A stretch of DNA of 64,000 bases, from positions 1-64,000 of the forward strand of contig NZ_DFBS01000012.1 of NCBI RefSeq assembly GCF_002366715.1, in the 5' to 3' direction. Position numbers and translations under genes: made by a program. The notes under the pieces were generated by a model. The model made no database searches, had not been told where the DNA came from, and saw only the letters and a program-made list of their open reading frames with translations. Position 1 is the stretch's first letter; each line of letters opens with the position of its first letter. Source of the DNA: Halomonas sp. UBA3074 (lineage in GTDB: Bacteria; Pseudomonadota; Gammaproteobacteria; Pseudomonadales; Halomonadaceae). Shown here piece by piece: positions 17,432 through 26,515 of this stretch.

Positions 17432-18067
17432 GTGACTTCATCCCCAACGACCGAGCCATCGAACCATCAGGCGTCAATGCCCGAGCTGGTACTGGCCTCC
17501 AGCTCGCGCGGGCGGCGTGAACTGTTGAGCCGCCTACAACTTCCTTACCAGTGTCACTCCCCTGATATTGACGAAACCCACCATCGCGATGAAACGCCTC
17601 ACGCACTAGTGCATCGCCTAGCGCTCAGCAAAGCGAATGCCGTGGCGACGCATTTTCCCCACCACTGCATTATTGGTTCCGATCAGGTAGCCGTGTTTGA
17701 AGGCGACATTTTGGGCAAGCCGCATACCGCGGAGAAAGCCCGCGCCAATCTAACGCGCTTTTCTGGCCAACGGGTCACCTTTTTGACTGGGTTGGCGCTA
17801 CTGGATACGCGCCACCAGCGCCACCAGGTGCATGTAGAGCCCTTCGAGGTGGTGTTCCGCCAGTTGAGCGCTCAGGAGATCGAAAACTATGTCGCCAAAG
17901 AGCAGCCGCTCGACAGCGCTGGTAGCTTTCGAATGGAAGGATTAGGTATTGCCCTGTTTGAAAAGCTCGAGGGACGCGACCCCAATGCGCTGATTGGGCT
18001 ACCGCTGATTGCGCTTTGCGATATGCTGCGCCAAGTGGGCATTGACCCACTTGGCGCGCACGTCTAG
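17432..18067 (+). CDS. Maf family nucleoside triphosphate pyrophosphatase
   Basis: 211 residues if GTG at 17432 is used, which has AAGGAG 6-7 nt upstream; the conserved Maf fold starts at the ATG at 17477 (MPELVLASSSRGRRELL). The SSSxRR motif, the central D-x-V segment (GSDQVAVFEG) and LGKP are typical, and the YceF subgroup hydrolyses m7GTP. It acts as a house-cleaning pyrophosphatase. It is on the strand opposite its neighbours and converges on sppA with a 14-bp gap. Confidence 0.9.
   Translation: MTSSPTTEPSNHQASMPELVLASSSRGRRELLSRLQLPYQCHSPDIDETHHRDETPHALVHRLALSKANAVATHFPHHCIIGSDQVAVFEGDILGKPHTAEKARANLTRFSGQRVTFLTGLALLDTRHQRHQVHVEPFEVVFRQLSAQEIENYVAKEQPLDSAGSFRMEGLGIALFEKLEGRDPNALIGLPLIALCDMLRQVGIDPLGAHV
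18028..18057. other. 12-bp hairpin inside the end of maf
   Basis: GCGCCAAGTGGG and CCCACTTGGCGC form a perfect 12-bp stem with a 6-nt loop, in the last codons of maf and 25 nt before the convergent sppA stop. There is no T-run on either strand. It may still act as a transcription or exonuclease barrier between the convergent genes. Confidence 0.5.
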
Positions 18068-18081
18068 TTCAGCGCCTATGG

Positions 18082-19197
18082 CTAATAGCGTAGCGGGCTG
18101 CTGGGCGCATTGACGCCCAGCACTTCAGCAACGACTTGGGTAAAACGACGCGTCAGGCGATCAAGCGGATCCATGCTCGGCGTATAATCCACCCAATGGG
18201 TGTCGCCCACCTGGTCGCGAGACAACTGCTCAAGACTGCCCAACTGGTCAATCAGGCCTAGCTCAAGGCTCTGCTCGCCACTCCAAACCAGCCCTGAGAA
18301 AATTTCGGGGCTGTTACTGAGCCTCTCCCCTCTACCCGCCCGCACATCGTCAATAAACTGGCGATGGGTTTGGCTGAGCACGCCCTGCCAGAACTGCTCT
18401 GCCTCCTCATCCAGCGGCTGGAACGGGTCGAGGAAGGCTTTATTTTCACCGGCAGTCATCACACGTCGCTCAACGCCTATTTTGGCGATCGCCTCTTCAA
18501 AGCCAAAGCCTGCGTAAATGACCCCAATGGACCCCACCAGGCTCACCGGCGACGCCACGATCTCATCGGCGGCCGCGGCGATATAATAAGCACCACTGGC
18601 ACCGATATCTTCGATGACGGCAATAATCGGCTTGTCGCCCTGTTCACGCAAACGCATAATTTCTGCGTAGATACGCTGAGACTGTACTGGACTGCCGCCA
18701 GGACTATTAATATGCAGCACCACGGCGGCCGCGCTCTCCGCTTCCCAAGCACGATTCAAACCTTCAATGACACGCTCGGCGTTGGCAGGAGAATCACTGG
18801 CGATCACCCCATTAACCTCAACGATACCCAAATGCCGCTGTTCCGTGGTAGCAGCACCCGGTGAGTCCCAAAACAGACTATAGAGCGCGCTAAACAGCGT
18901 CACCAAAACAATCGTCAGCATCATCAGGCGGAAAAACAGTTTCCAGCGACGACTGCGACGCTGTTCCTTTAAAACCCCACCGATCCAATGATCCATCATT
19001 TCCAGCTGCGCTAACCGCTGGCGTTCACGTAGCGTTTCTGCATCATCGCCTGGCGCGCCCGCCATCTGGCTGGCACTTTTCGCCGGAGGAACTTCAGGCC
19101 CTTGTGTCCAGCGATCTTCACCGTGGTTACGCCCCGCATGGGTCGTATCAACATGCCCGCTGTCAGTGCCACTGGGGCGGTTTGGGTCATCGCTCAT
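18082..19197 (-). CDS. sppA: Signal peptide peptidase SppA-like S49 serine protease
   Basis: 371 residues with a cytoplasmic N-terminus, one membrane helix (about 86-108) and a single S49 protease domain. Ser lies in IGASGAYYIAAAAD and a general-base Lys is expected further downstream (GENKAFLDP region). It degrades cleaved signal peptides and membrane fragments at the inner membrane. This is the short, single-domain type rather than the duplicated E. coli SppA. The start has AAGGA 8 nt upstream. Confidence 0.88.
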   Translation of the reverse strand: MSDDPNRPSGTDSGHVDTTHAGRNHGEDRWTQGPEVPPAKSASQMAGAPGDDAETLRERQRLAQLEMMDHWIGGVLKEQRRSRRWKLFFRLMMLTIVLVTLFSALYSLFWDSPGAATTEQRHLGIVEVNGVIASDSPANAERVIEGLNRAWEAESAAAVVLHINSPGGSPVQSQRIYAEIMRLREQGDKPIIAVIEDIGASGAYYIAAAADEIVASPVSLVGSIGVIYAGFGFEEAIAKIGVERRVMTAGENKAFLDPFQPLDEEAEQFWQGVLSQTHRQFIDDVRAGRGERLSNSPEIFSGLVWSGEQSLELGLIDQLGSLEQLSRDQVGDTHWVDYTPSMDPLDRLTRRFTQVVAEVLGVNAPSSPLRY

Positions 19198-19221
19198 AAA
19201 ATGTCCTTATGTAAACGCTGG

Positions 19222-19875
19222 CTATTCACCTGACAGCCGATCAAAAAGCTCATCGATGCTATGGACAATCCACTTGGGCTGGCTGCGCGCCAAACGCTCT
19301 GGTGTATGTACACCGTAGGTGACGCCGACGCGGTCCATGCCAATGGCCCGGGCCATTTCAAGGTCGTACGCCGTATCGCCGACCATCACGGCTCGCTCAA
19401 CGGGCACCTCTAACTCGGCCAACAGTTCAGAAAGCATCTGCGGATGGGGTTTCGAGCGAGTTTCATCGGCGGTGCGGCTGGCGTGAAACCAGCCGCCACT
19501 GTTGGTCTCAGCAAAAATGCGGTCAAGGCCACGGCGACTTTTACCGGTCGCTACTGCCAACCGCTGCTGCTCACGGCTACGCAATCGGGCGATCTGAGCC
19601 TCTACCCCGGCAAAAAAAAGCATCGGTGTAGCATCCGCGGTCACAAAATGGTGTGAGTACCGCTCACGAAGGCGTTCAGCCTGCACAGGCAAAATACCCG
19701 GGCATAGCTGGGCGATGGCTTCGGGTAACCCCAAACCAATGATATCTTCCACTTCAGCGGTCGAAAGCTCACCCCATTCGGCTTCCAGGGCAGCGGCCTG
19801 CATGCAGGAGACAATACGCGGCACCGAATCCATCAAGGTACCGTCCCAATCAAATATAATTAACTCATACTGCAT
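19222..19875 (-). CDS. HAD-IA family hydrolase (phosphatase)
   Basis: 217 residues. The HAD motifs are DWDGTLMDS (nucleophile Asp, residues 9-17), T-G-K (AVATGKSRRG) and the acidic MVGDTAYDLEMA. A helical cap follows motif I. It resembles phosphoglycolate phosphatase-like enzymes, but the substrate cannot be read. It lies between rluC (24 bp) and sppA (24 bp), the arrangement also known in Pseudomonas. Confidence 0.85.
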   Translation of the reverse strand: MQYELIIFDWDGTLMDSVPRIVSCMQAAALEAEWGELSTAEVEDIIGLGLPEAIAQLCPGILPVQAERLRERYSHHFVTADATPMLFFAGVEAQIARLRSREQQRLAVATGKSRRGLDRIFAETNSGGWFHASRTADETRSKPHPQMLSELLAELEVPVERAVMVGDTAYDLEMARAIGMDRVGVTYGVHTPERLARSQPKWIVHSIDELFDRLSGE

Positions 19876-19899
19876 GACAGCTCCGTAATGAAGGGCAGG

Positions 19900-20841
19900 T
19901 TATTGACGAGCACGCGTGAGGGCCGCTTCCAGCGCCTCGGGCAGCGGTGCTTTGACGGTCACCGGGCGCCCATTGCCGGGCTCTGGGAACGTCAATGCCC
20001 GTGCATGCAGGAACAGCCGCCCCAGCCCCAACTGCTTAGTTAGCAAACCGCTCTCCCGGGTGGCGTATTTATCATCACCCAGCAGCGCATGGCCCGCATG
20101 AGCCGCATGCACACGAATTTGATGCGTACGCCCCGTCACCGGTTCAGCTTCGATCAGGGTGACTTTTTCAAACGTCTCGACCACTGAAAAATGAGTGCGC
20201 GACACTTTGCCATTAGGGTCGACTCTCACCCTGCGCTCGCCGTTGCCCGCATCGAAACGATCCAAGCGGGCACTCTCATACGTTTTACGCGCTGGCCAGC
20301 GCCCGCTCACCAAGGCCAAATAGCGCTTGTCCATGCCGTGCTTTTTCAGTGACTCATTGAGCGTCACCAACGCATCCCGAGACTTGGCCAGTAGCAAACA
20401 GCCCGAAGTATCACGATCAAGACGGTGCACTAATTCCAGGAAGCTCAAATCATCGCGCACCTGGCGCAGCGCTTCTATTAAACCGATTTTAACTCCGCTG
20501 CCGCCATGTACCGCCAACCCGGAAGGCTTGTTAAGGACCATCCAATCAGGACCTTCCATAATCACGCTGCCCACTAACAGGTCGCGTAAGTTGTCACTGA
20601 CCTCCTTCACCGCCTCACGGGGCGCCAGGCGCAGCGGTGGCACGCGCACTAAATCGCCCGCCTGTAAACGGTAATCCACTTTGACGCGCTTTTTATTAAC
20701 GCGCACTTCACCTTTTCGCACGATGCGATAGATCAGCGCTCGTGGCGCTCCTTTGAGCCGCGTCATGAGAAAATTATCAATTCGCTGCCCAGCCTGCTCC
20801 GGGGCAATATCCACCCACTGTACTTCGCGCCCTTCGGACAT
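19900..20841 (-). CDS. rluC: 23S rRNA pseudouridine synthase RluC
   Basis: 313 residues. An N-terminal S4-like RNA-binding domain (IDNFLMTRLKG ... KVDYRLQAGD) is followed by the RluA-type catalytic domain with HRLDRDTSG, which carries the active-site Asp, and GRTHQIRVH. It makes pseudouridines at 955/2504/2580-type positions of 23S rRNA. ATG at 20841 has AGGAG upstream; a longer frame to 20961 would reach past the predicted -10 box. Divergent to rne, as in E. coli and Pseudomonas. Confidence 0.93.
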   Translation of the reverse strand: MSEGREVQWVDIAPEQAGQRIDNFLMTRLKGAPRALIYRIVRKGEVRVNKKRVKVDYRLQAGDLVRVPPLRLAPREAVKEVSDNLRDLLVGSVIMEGPDWMVLNKPSGLAVHGGSGVKIGLIEALRQVRDDLSFLELVHRLDRDTSGCLLLAKSRDALVTLNESLKKHGMDKRYLALVSGRWPARKTYESARLDRFDAGNGERRVRVDPNGKVSRTHFSVVETFEKVTLIEAEPVTGRTHQIRVHAAHAGHALLGDDKYATRESGLLTKQLGLGRLFLHARALTFPEPGNGRPVTVKAPLPEALEAALTRARQ

Positions 20842-20940
20842 TGCCGCTTGCTCCTGCTGTAGTTCGCTAACATCAGCTAAAAACGGCATTCTAGCGTAGA
20901 CCCAAGGGCATTGCGTCAATTGCTGGTCGTTGTCTTTACT

Positions 20941-20968
20941 GTTATATTCCAAAACGTTCACCAGCCAA
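20941..20968 (-). promoter_or_regulatory. Candidate rluC promoter
   Basis: On the minus strand TTGGCT (20963-20968) and TATAAC (20941-20946) are spaced by 16 bp. Transcription would begin near 20934, leaving a leader of about 90 nt before the rluC ATG. Confidence 0.5.
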
Positions 20969-21567
20969 GCGCATAAAGCTTTCTTGTCTAACGCTAGCGG
21001 CTAGCAGTTAAATAGCTAATTGGTTAAATTTGTTAGCAGAAGACGCCTACGCTGAGCTCGGTTAATGCGCCTGCCCGACTAACACGCAGGCCTGAACAAA
21101 AAAACGGCACCAGTGTACGCATTGCCCGTTTTTCAGTACCAATATCTGATCTAAAAAATGCAGTAACTCTGCCGCTCGTTTTTATGCTGGCAGGGGATAG
21201 TAAGCCTCGCCCTCAACGGCAGGCAGCAACGAAACAACGCCACGCCCCGAGCAGCCCCTCCTTTTTCGTCACAAGGCGCTGGCTGGCTCCGGGCGACAAG
21301 TTCAACGCTGTGCCGGTGGCCGGCGTTGGTGAATCGATGTATGCCAGGTGTCGGCGGTGTCAGCAGGGCCGGTTGGAAGTGACAACCACCGGAATATGTC
21401 CTGCCTCCGCCACGTACTCAACGCCCTACTGGCCGGGTTGGCAATGACGCCTTCCCGGCTTGACGCGTCAGCATTGCAATGCGCCGAGCACAAGCACGCA
21501 GCACCCAGCGGTTCGCCTACGTCACCCCATAGGCAGTTCGCCGGCACGCAACGCTATGCGAGACAAC
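20969..21567 (+). promoter_or_regulatory. Long upstream region of rne, probable structured leader
   Basis: About 600 bp without a convincing gene. It contains an inverted repeat near 21098-21134 (AAAAACGG and CCGTTTTT around a GC-rich loop) and many short GC-rich repeats. In E. coli the rne 5' UTR is 361 nt long and its structure mediates RNase E autoregulation; this length suggests the same idea, although the sequence is not recognisably the same. I could not place a reliable rne promoter. Confidence 0.45.
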
Positions 21568-24500
21568 ATGAAACGGATGCTTATTAATGCGACACAGCCT
21601 GAAGAGCTGCGCGTCGCCTTAGTTGATGGACAACGCCTGTACGATTTAGACATCGAGTCCGGCGCTCGAGAACAGAAGAAAGCCAATATCTATCGCGGTA
21701 AAATCACCCGCGTAGAGCCCTCTCTTGAAGCTGCATTTGTCGATTATGGCGCTGATCGCCACGGCTTTTTGCCGCTCAAAGAAATCTCTAAAGAGTACTT
21801 TGTAAAAGACGTTTCCGGCCGTCCTAGCATTAAAGAAGTGCTTAAAGAGGGCCAGGAGGTCATCGTTCAGGTCGACAAGGAAGAGCGTGGCAATAAAGGC
21901 GCCGCACTCACCACCTTCGTTAGCCTGGCGGGCCGCTTTTTGGTATTGATGCCCAACAACCCGCGCGCGGGTGGTATTTCACGTCGTATCGAAGGCGACG
22001 AGCGTAGCCAGCTCAAAGATGCCATGGGCCAGTTGACCGTGCCGGACAAAATGGGCTTGATCGTGCGTACCGCCGGCATTGGTCGCAATCCAGAAGAGCT
22101 ACAATGGGACTTGGATTACCTGGTTCAGGTGTGGGAATCCATTACCACCGAAGCCGCCAAGCGCCCTGCCCCGTTCCTGATCTACCGTGAATCCAACGTC
22201 ATCATTCGCGCGATGCGCGACTACTTACGCCAAGACATCGGCGAAGTATTGATCGATAGCCCCGAGATTCACGCCGAAGCGCTTGGTTTCATTCGCCAGG
22301 TAATGCCCTCGTATCAGCAGAAGATCAAACTTTACGCTGACGAAGTACCGCTGTTCTCGCGCTTTCAAATCGAATCGCAAATCGAAACCGCCTATCAGCG
22401 TGAAGTGAAACTCCCTTCTGGCGGGTCGATCGTAATCGATCACACGGAAGCGCTGGTTTCTATCGATATCAACTCCGCGCGCGCTACCCGCGGTAGCGAC
22501 ATCGAAGAAACCGCCCTACAAACCAACTCCGAAGCCGCCGATGAGATCGCCCGTCAGCTACGCCTGCGCGATATCGGCGGCTTGGTGGTGATCGACTTCA
22601 TCGACATGGGGCCCGCGCGCAACCAGCGTGAAGTTGAAAACCGCATGCGCGATGCCCTCAAGTTGGATCGCGCGCGGGTACAGATTGGCCGTATCTCACG
22701 CTTTGGCCTGATGGAAATGTCCCGTCAGCGTCTGCGCCCATCACTGGGTGAAACCAGCGGCGTGGTTTGCCCGCGCTGTAACGGCCAAGGCACCATTCGC
22801 GATGTACGTTCGCTGTCGCTGTCCATCATGCGCCTGATTGAAGAAGAGGCAATGAAAGAGAACAGCGCGCAAATTCGCGCCATTCTGCCGGTACCGGTCG
22901 CTACCTACTTGCTCAATGAAAAACGCAGCGTGCTGGCCGATTTAGAGTCGCGCCAGAATGTCCGCGTTGTGCTGCTGCCCAACCCTGATATGGATACGCC
23001 GCACTACGATGTTCAGCGCCTGCGCGATGACCACCTGGACGAGGATGACACCCAGAGCCTTTCCAGCTTTGAGCTCTCTACCGATACTGAAATAGGTAAA
23101 GAGCCGACGCCCAGCTTCGTGCCGCCCGCTCAACGCGCTGAAGCGGCCGTTAAAAGCGTCACTCACAATGCGCCCGCCCCAGCATCACTGCAAACGGAAG
23201 AGAAAGCGCCGGCCGCTTCCCAGGCGCCTACAGCGAAAGCACCTGCGAGCGAGCAGCCCAGCGTTATTGGCCGCTTTATTCGTGGTTTCGCCAAGCTACT
23301 AGGCAGCGACGAAAGCAGTGCCGAGCCTGCGCCTGCTCCGAAGGCAGAAACGCCCGCGCCACGTAAGCCAAGCGAGCGCAAAACCAATCAGCGCAGCAGT
23401 GAGTCACGGCAGAAAGCCTCACGCAGCGAACGCGGCGAAACCACCAGCCGTAACGCTCGAAGTGACAATAGTGCTCAATCGGAGCAAAAAACCGAGCAGA
23501 AGAGCGATCAGCGCAGCACCACGCAGCGTGCCGTCAGTGAGGACAGTAACGACAAACGCAGTGGCCCTAGCCGCACCCGTAACCGTCGCCGTCATCCTCA
23601 GCAAGACGACAGCAATGGCCAAGAGTCTGCCAATAAATCGGCGCGCAACGAACCTCAGGCTGACCGCCCGGGTAAGGACAGCGCATCCAAAAGCGGCGCA
23701 AATCAGGACAACTCGTCCAAAGAGACCGCTAAGGAAAGCTCTAAAGATAGTTCTAAAGAGAACTCTAAAGAGCGTACCAAAGAGAGCAATAACAGCAAAA
23801 ATGCGGCGCAGAAAGAGCAGCGTCAAGACAACCAGCGCGAGGAGAGTGCCAAGCAAGATGATGGCAAGCCGAAGCGTACGCGGAACAACCCGCGTAACCG
23901 CACGCGCACTCAGGCGATCAACCCTCAGGCAGAAGCTGAGCAGTTGAAGCTACAGGTTCAAGCAGCCAATGAAGCACCAGAAGCTGCTGACGCTTCAAAT
24001 GAAGCGACTGACGCGCCAAAAACCGAAGCACCGGCGGTAGAATCACCGGCCGCCGAAGCAACGACCACTGCTGACACCGTTCAACCTGAAGCCAAACTAT
24101 CCAGCGACGCATCTGAAACGGCCGATGCGGACAACGCCAAGCCGCGCAAGTCGACGCATCAACGCCGTCAGCCAACGCCGGAAGCAGCACAAGCGCCTGT
24201 TTCTGAATCGACCCCTGCCTCTGACTCAACGGCGGCCAGTGACACGGTGACGGGAACTGACTTAGTAACTGGAAATGAGTTGGCTGAGCAGGAAACGACC
24301 GCTAGCCAACCAAGCGAACCAGCGGCTTCAGGCAACGATGAACAGGCAGCCCCTTCTGGTGAAGCGACCCCGGCAGAGACACCGGCGCCGCAACCTACTA
24401 CAGCTGAACATCAGCCGACATCGGATGAAGAGCGCTCAGAACCGGCAACGCTCGATCCGGCGCCTGCTGAGACGGAGCAAATGACCGATAGCCAGCCGCT

Positions 24501-24909
24501 TGCGAGTGAACCAGTCGCTCCTGAAGCGATTGAACCGCCTGCAGCCAACGTTGTCGATCCGGCAGCTACTATCGACGAGGCCGCATCGCACAAAGCACCG
24601 GTTAACCAGGAATCCAATCCGGAGACAGCTACACCAAGCGTTTCTGAGCCTGCCACCGGTGCCTCTTTGGTTGATGAGCCATCCAGCCCCGTCAGCGGCG
24701 AAAATCAGCCAAGCGAGGAAGAGCCACGCGTTGAGCAAAAGGCCGAGGATCCACCGACCGCTGATACGGCTACCCAGCCAGACGCCAGCGATGCACCGGT
24801 CGATGCGCCTGCCAACGACGTCGCCAAACCACGTCGCCGTCGCAGCCGGGCGCACAACGACCCGCGTGAAAAGCGCAAACAGGCGCAGCAAGAACATCGC
24901 TCCGAGTAA
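21568..24909 (+). CDS. rne: Ribonuclease E
   Basis: 1113 residues. The catalytic half has an S1 domain (about 35-120), the magnesium-binding aspartates in VSIDIN (about 300) and VVIDFIDM (about 343) and the zinc-link Cys pair CPRC (401-404). The other half is a disordered scaffold: an amphipathic membrane-anchor segment (about 564-580), an arginine-rich patch (about 668-676), a long Lys-Ser-Glu-rich run (about 715-755), then Ala-Pro-Glu-Thr-rich sequence. A basic tail with an NDPR tetrapeptide ends it, resembling a short motif of Pseudomonas RNase E. The enzyme starts mRNA decay and rRNA/tRNA processing. ATG at 21568 gives the standard MKRMLINA start. Confidence 0.96.
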   Translation: MKRMLINATQPEELRVALVDGQRLYDLDIESGAREQKKANIYRGKITRVEPSLEAAFVDYGADRHGFLPLKEISKEYFVKDVSGRPSIKEVLKEGQEVIVQVDKEERGNKGAALTTFVSLAGRFLVLMPNNPRAGGISRRIEGDERSQLKDAMGQLTVPDKMGLIVRTAGIGRNPEELQWDLDYLVQVWESITTEAAKRPAPFLIYRESNVIIRAMRDYLRQDIGEVLIDSPEIHAEALGFIRQVMPSYQQKIKLYADEVPLFSRFQIESQIETAYQREVKLPSGGSIVIDHTEALVSIDINSARATRGSDIEETALQTNSEAADEIARQLRLRDIGGLVVIDFIDMGPARNQREVENRMRDALKLDRARVQIGRISRFGLMEMSRQRLRPSLGETSGVVCPRCNGQGTIRDVRSLSLSIMRLIEEEAMKENSAQIRAILPVPVATYLLNEKRSVLADLESRQNVRVVLLPNPDMDTPHYDVQRLRDDHLDEDDTQSLSSFELSTDTEIGKEPTPSFVPPAQRAEAAVKSVTHNAPAPASLQTEEKAPAASQAPTAKAPASEQPSVIGRFIRGFAKLLGSDESSAEPAPAPKAETPAPRKPSERKTNQRSSESRQKASRSERGETTSRNARSDNSAQSEQKTEQKSDQRSTTQRAVSEDSNDKRSGPSRTRNRRRHPQQDDSNGQESANKSARNEPQADRPGKDSASKSGANQDNSSKETAKESSKDSSKENSKERTKESNNSKNAAQKEQRQDNQREESAKQDDGKPKRTRNNPRNRTRTQAINPQAEAEQLKLQVQAANEAPEAADASNEATDAPKTEAPAVESPAAEATTTADTVQPEAKLSSDASETADADNAKPRKSTHQRRQPTPEAAQAPVSESTPASDSTAASDTVTGTDLVTGNELAEQETTASQPSEPAASGNDEQAAPSGEATPAETPAPQPTTAEHQPTSDEERSEPATLDPAPAETEQMTDSQPLASEPVAPEAIEPPAANVVDPAATIDEAASHKAPVNQESNPETATPSVSEPATGASLVDEPSSPVSGENQPSEEEPRVEQKAEDPPTADTATQPDASDAPVDAPANDVAKPRRRRSRAHNDPREKRKQAQQEHRSE

Positions 24910-24932
24910 AATCGGGGCGTAGGTGGTAACCG

Positions 24933-24966
24933 CAAAATCCCCGCTCAAGCGGGGATTTTGCTTTTT
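24933..24966. terminator. Bidirectional terminator between rne and murB
   Basis: CAAAATCCCCGC and GCGGGGATTTTG form a perfect 12-bp stem with a TCAA loop, followed on the plus strand by CTTTTT. It ends rne and, read on the other strand, can also end the murB operon that converges from 25010. Confidence 0.9.
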
Positions 24967-25009
24967 ACAGGCCACATTTTATTAGTGCTAGAGAGCGCTG
25001 CAAATGACG

Positions 25010-26050
25010 CTAAGGATTAACGACGCGAGGTTCGGGCTCTAAGGTGACACCAAAACGTTCTTCTACTTGGGCAACGATAAAATCGGCCGTGTTCAGCAGT
25101 CCACGGCGATCGCCGCCGCCAAAATGCACCAGTACCAACGCTTGGTGCTGGTGAACGCCAAAGGCGCCCTTCTGTATGCCTTTTAAACCGCACTGATCGA
25201 TCAACCAACCTGCAGCCAGTTTGGTTTGTCCTTCCCCCTGGGGAAAATGCGGCATCGTAGGATAATGATGCAATAGCTGGGCGGCCTGTTGATCGCTAAC
25301 CAGCGGATTTTTGAAGAAACTTCCAGCGTTGGCTAGTACCTCAGGGTCGGGCAACTTCTCACGGCGAATAGCACAAACGGCCTCAGCCACCTCAAGCGGC
25401 GTAGGCGTAGTAGGCAGCCGTGCGGCCAGGTCTCCATAATGAAGCTGGGCCGCTGCCACACGAGATAAGCGCATCACCAGTTGCGTAATCACGACACTGC
25501 CAGCCAGCTCGCCTTTAAATAGACTGTCACGGTAGCCAAACGCACAGGCTTGAGCGCTTAGCCAGTAACAGCGCCCAGAAGCGAGCTCCATCACCTGCAC
25601 CGCTTGCAGCGTGTCAGCCAGTTCAACGCCGTAGGCGCCAATGTTCTGCACCGGCGCCGCCCCGCAGCTGCCGGGAATCAGCGCCAAATTCTCTACTCCC
25701 CATAGCCCTCGCGCCGCCATCGCCATAACAAAGCGATGCCAATTAACGCCAGCCCCCACATGGGCAAACACTTCCCCTCCTTGAGCGCTTTGGCCATGGC
25801 TCAACCACCATTGGTTTAACGCTGGCCGTAGCACCAGGCCCGGCAATTGCTCAGGCAGCAGCACATTGCTCCCCCCGCCTAGCAACGTCACGGGCCAGCC
25901 CTGGGTGTGCGCATTGGCGAGCACGGCGCGTAGTGCTGATAGCGTACTTGGCGCGGCGTAGTATTCGGCGTTACACGGTAGCCGCAGGGTATTGGCCAGG
26001 GTTAAATCGACATTGGTCTGATAAGGCAAAAACGCCACGTTAGCGCTCAC
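25010..26050 (-). CDS. murB: UDP-N-acetylenolpyruvoylglucosamine reductase
   Basis: 346 residues, the longer (type I, E. coli) length. The FAD-binding half has LGGGSNVLL and IPGSCGAAPVQNIGAYG, and the second domain has the catalytic Ser in NAGSFFKNP and a Glu near the C-terminus (LEPEPRVV). It makes UDP-MurNAc for peptidoglycan. The start overlaps the end of the phosphatase gene by 11 bp. It is the last gene of the comEC-msbA-lpxK-ycaR-kdsB operon. Confidence 0.95.
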   Translation of the reverse strand: MSANVAFLPYQTNVDLTLANTLRLPCNAEYYAAPSTLSALRAVLANAHTQGWPVTLLGGGSNVLLPEQLPGLVLRPALNQWWLSHGQSAQGGEVFAHVGAGVNWHRFVMAMAARGLWGVENLALIPGSCGAAPVQNIGAYGVELADTLQAVQVMELASGRCYWLSAQACAFGYRDSLFKGELAGSVVITQLVMRLSRVAAAQLHYGDLAARLPTTPTPLEVAEAVCAIRREKLPDPEVLANAGSFFKNPLVSDQQAAQLLHHYPTMPHFPQGEGQTKLAAGWLIDQCGLKGIQKGAFGVHQHQALVLVHFGGGDRRGLLNTADFIVAQVEERFGVTLEPEPRVVNP

Positions 26051-26504
26051 ATTTCAGGTGCTGAATTAGCCCTGCTGAGGCGGCTTCTATCATCGTAAGC
26101 ACATTTTCAAAGCCTTCATCCCCCCCGTAATACGGGTCAGGCACTTCCGCGCCGGGGGTACCTGCAAAATCCAAAAACAGGCCTACATGTGCCTGACTAT
26201 TGTCAGGTTTCAGCTCACGCATGGCGCGTAAATTGTCCTGATCCATCCCCAGTACATAGTCAAATTCAGCAAAATCCTGCTCGGTTAACTGACGGGCGCG
26301 CAGGCTGCTCAAGTCGATACCGCGGCTCAGCGCCGCTTGCTGAGCACGGGCATCGGGCGCTTTACCCACATGCCAACTCCCCACGCCACACGAGTCTATT
26401 TCAACGTCGTCGGCGAGGCCTGCTTGCTCAAGCGCACGGCGGAAAACACCTTCCGCCGTAGGCGAGCGACAGATATTGCCTAGACACACAAACAACACTT
26501 TCAC
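26040..26504 (-). CDS. Low-molecular-weight protein tyrosine phosphatase
   Basis: 154 residues. The phosphate-binding loop CLGNICRSP (residues 7-15, C-x5-R) and the general-acid DPYY loop (VPDPYYGG) are intact. The target is unknown. In the Pseudomonas and Halomonas type gene order it lies between kdsB and murB, which suggests only a regulatory link to envelope synthesis. Confidence 0.93.
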   Translation of the reverse strand: MKVLFVCLGNICRSPTAEGVFRRALEQAGLADDVEIDSCGVGSWHVGKAPDARAQQAALSRGIDLSSLRARQLTEQDFAEFDYVLGMDQDNLRAMRELKPDNSQAHVGLFLDFAGTPGAEVPDPYYGGDEGFENVLTMIEAASAGLIQHLKCER

Positions 26505-26515
26505 GAGCGCTCTCC

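Noticed and set aside
21184..21447. Small plus-strand ORF in the rne leader as a possible leader peptide
   Set aside because: It has no ribosome-binding site and no recognisable domain. The leader is better explained by RNA structure.
23419..23856. Antisense ORF of hydrophobic composition inside rne
   Set aside because: It is the complement of the Lys/Arg/Ser/Glu-rich scaffold and has no start signal; composition alone creates it.
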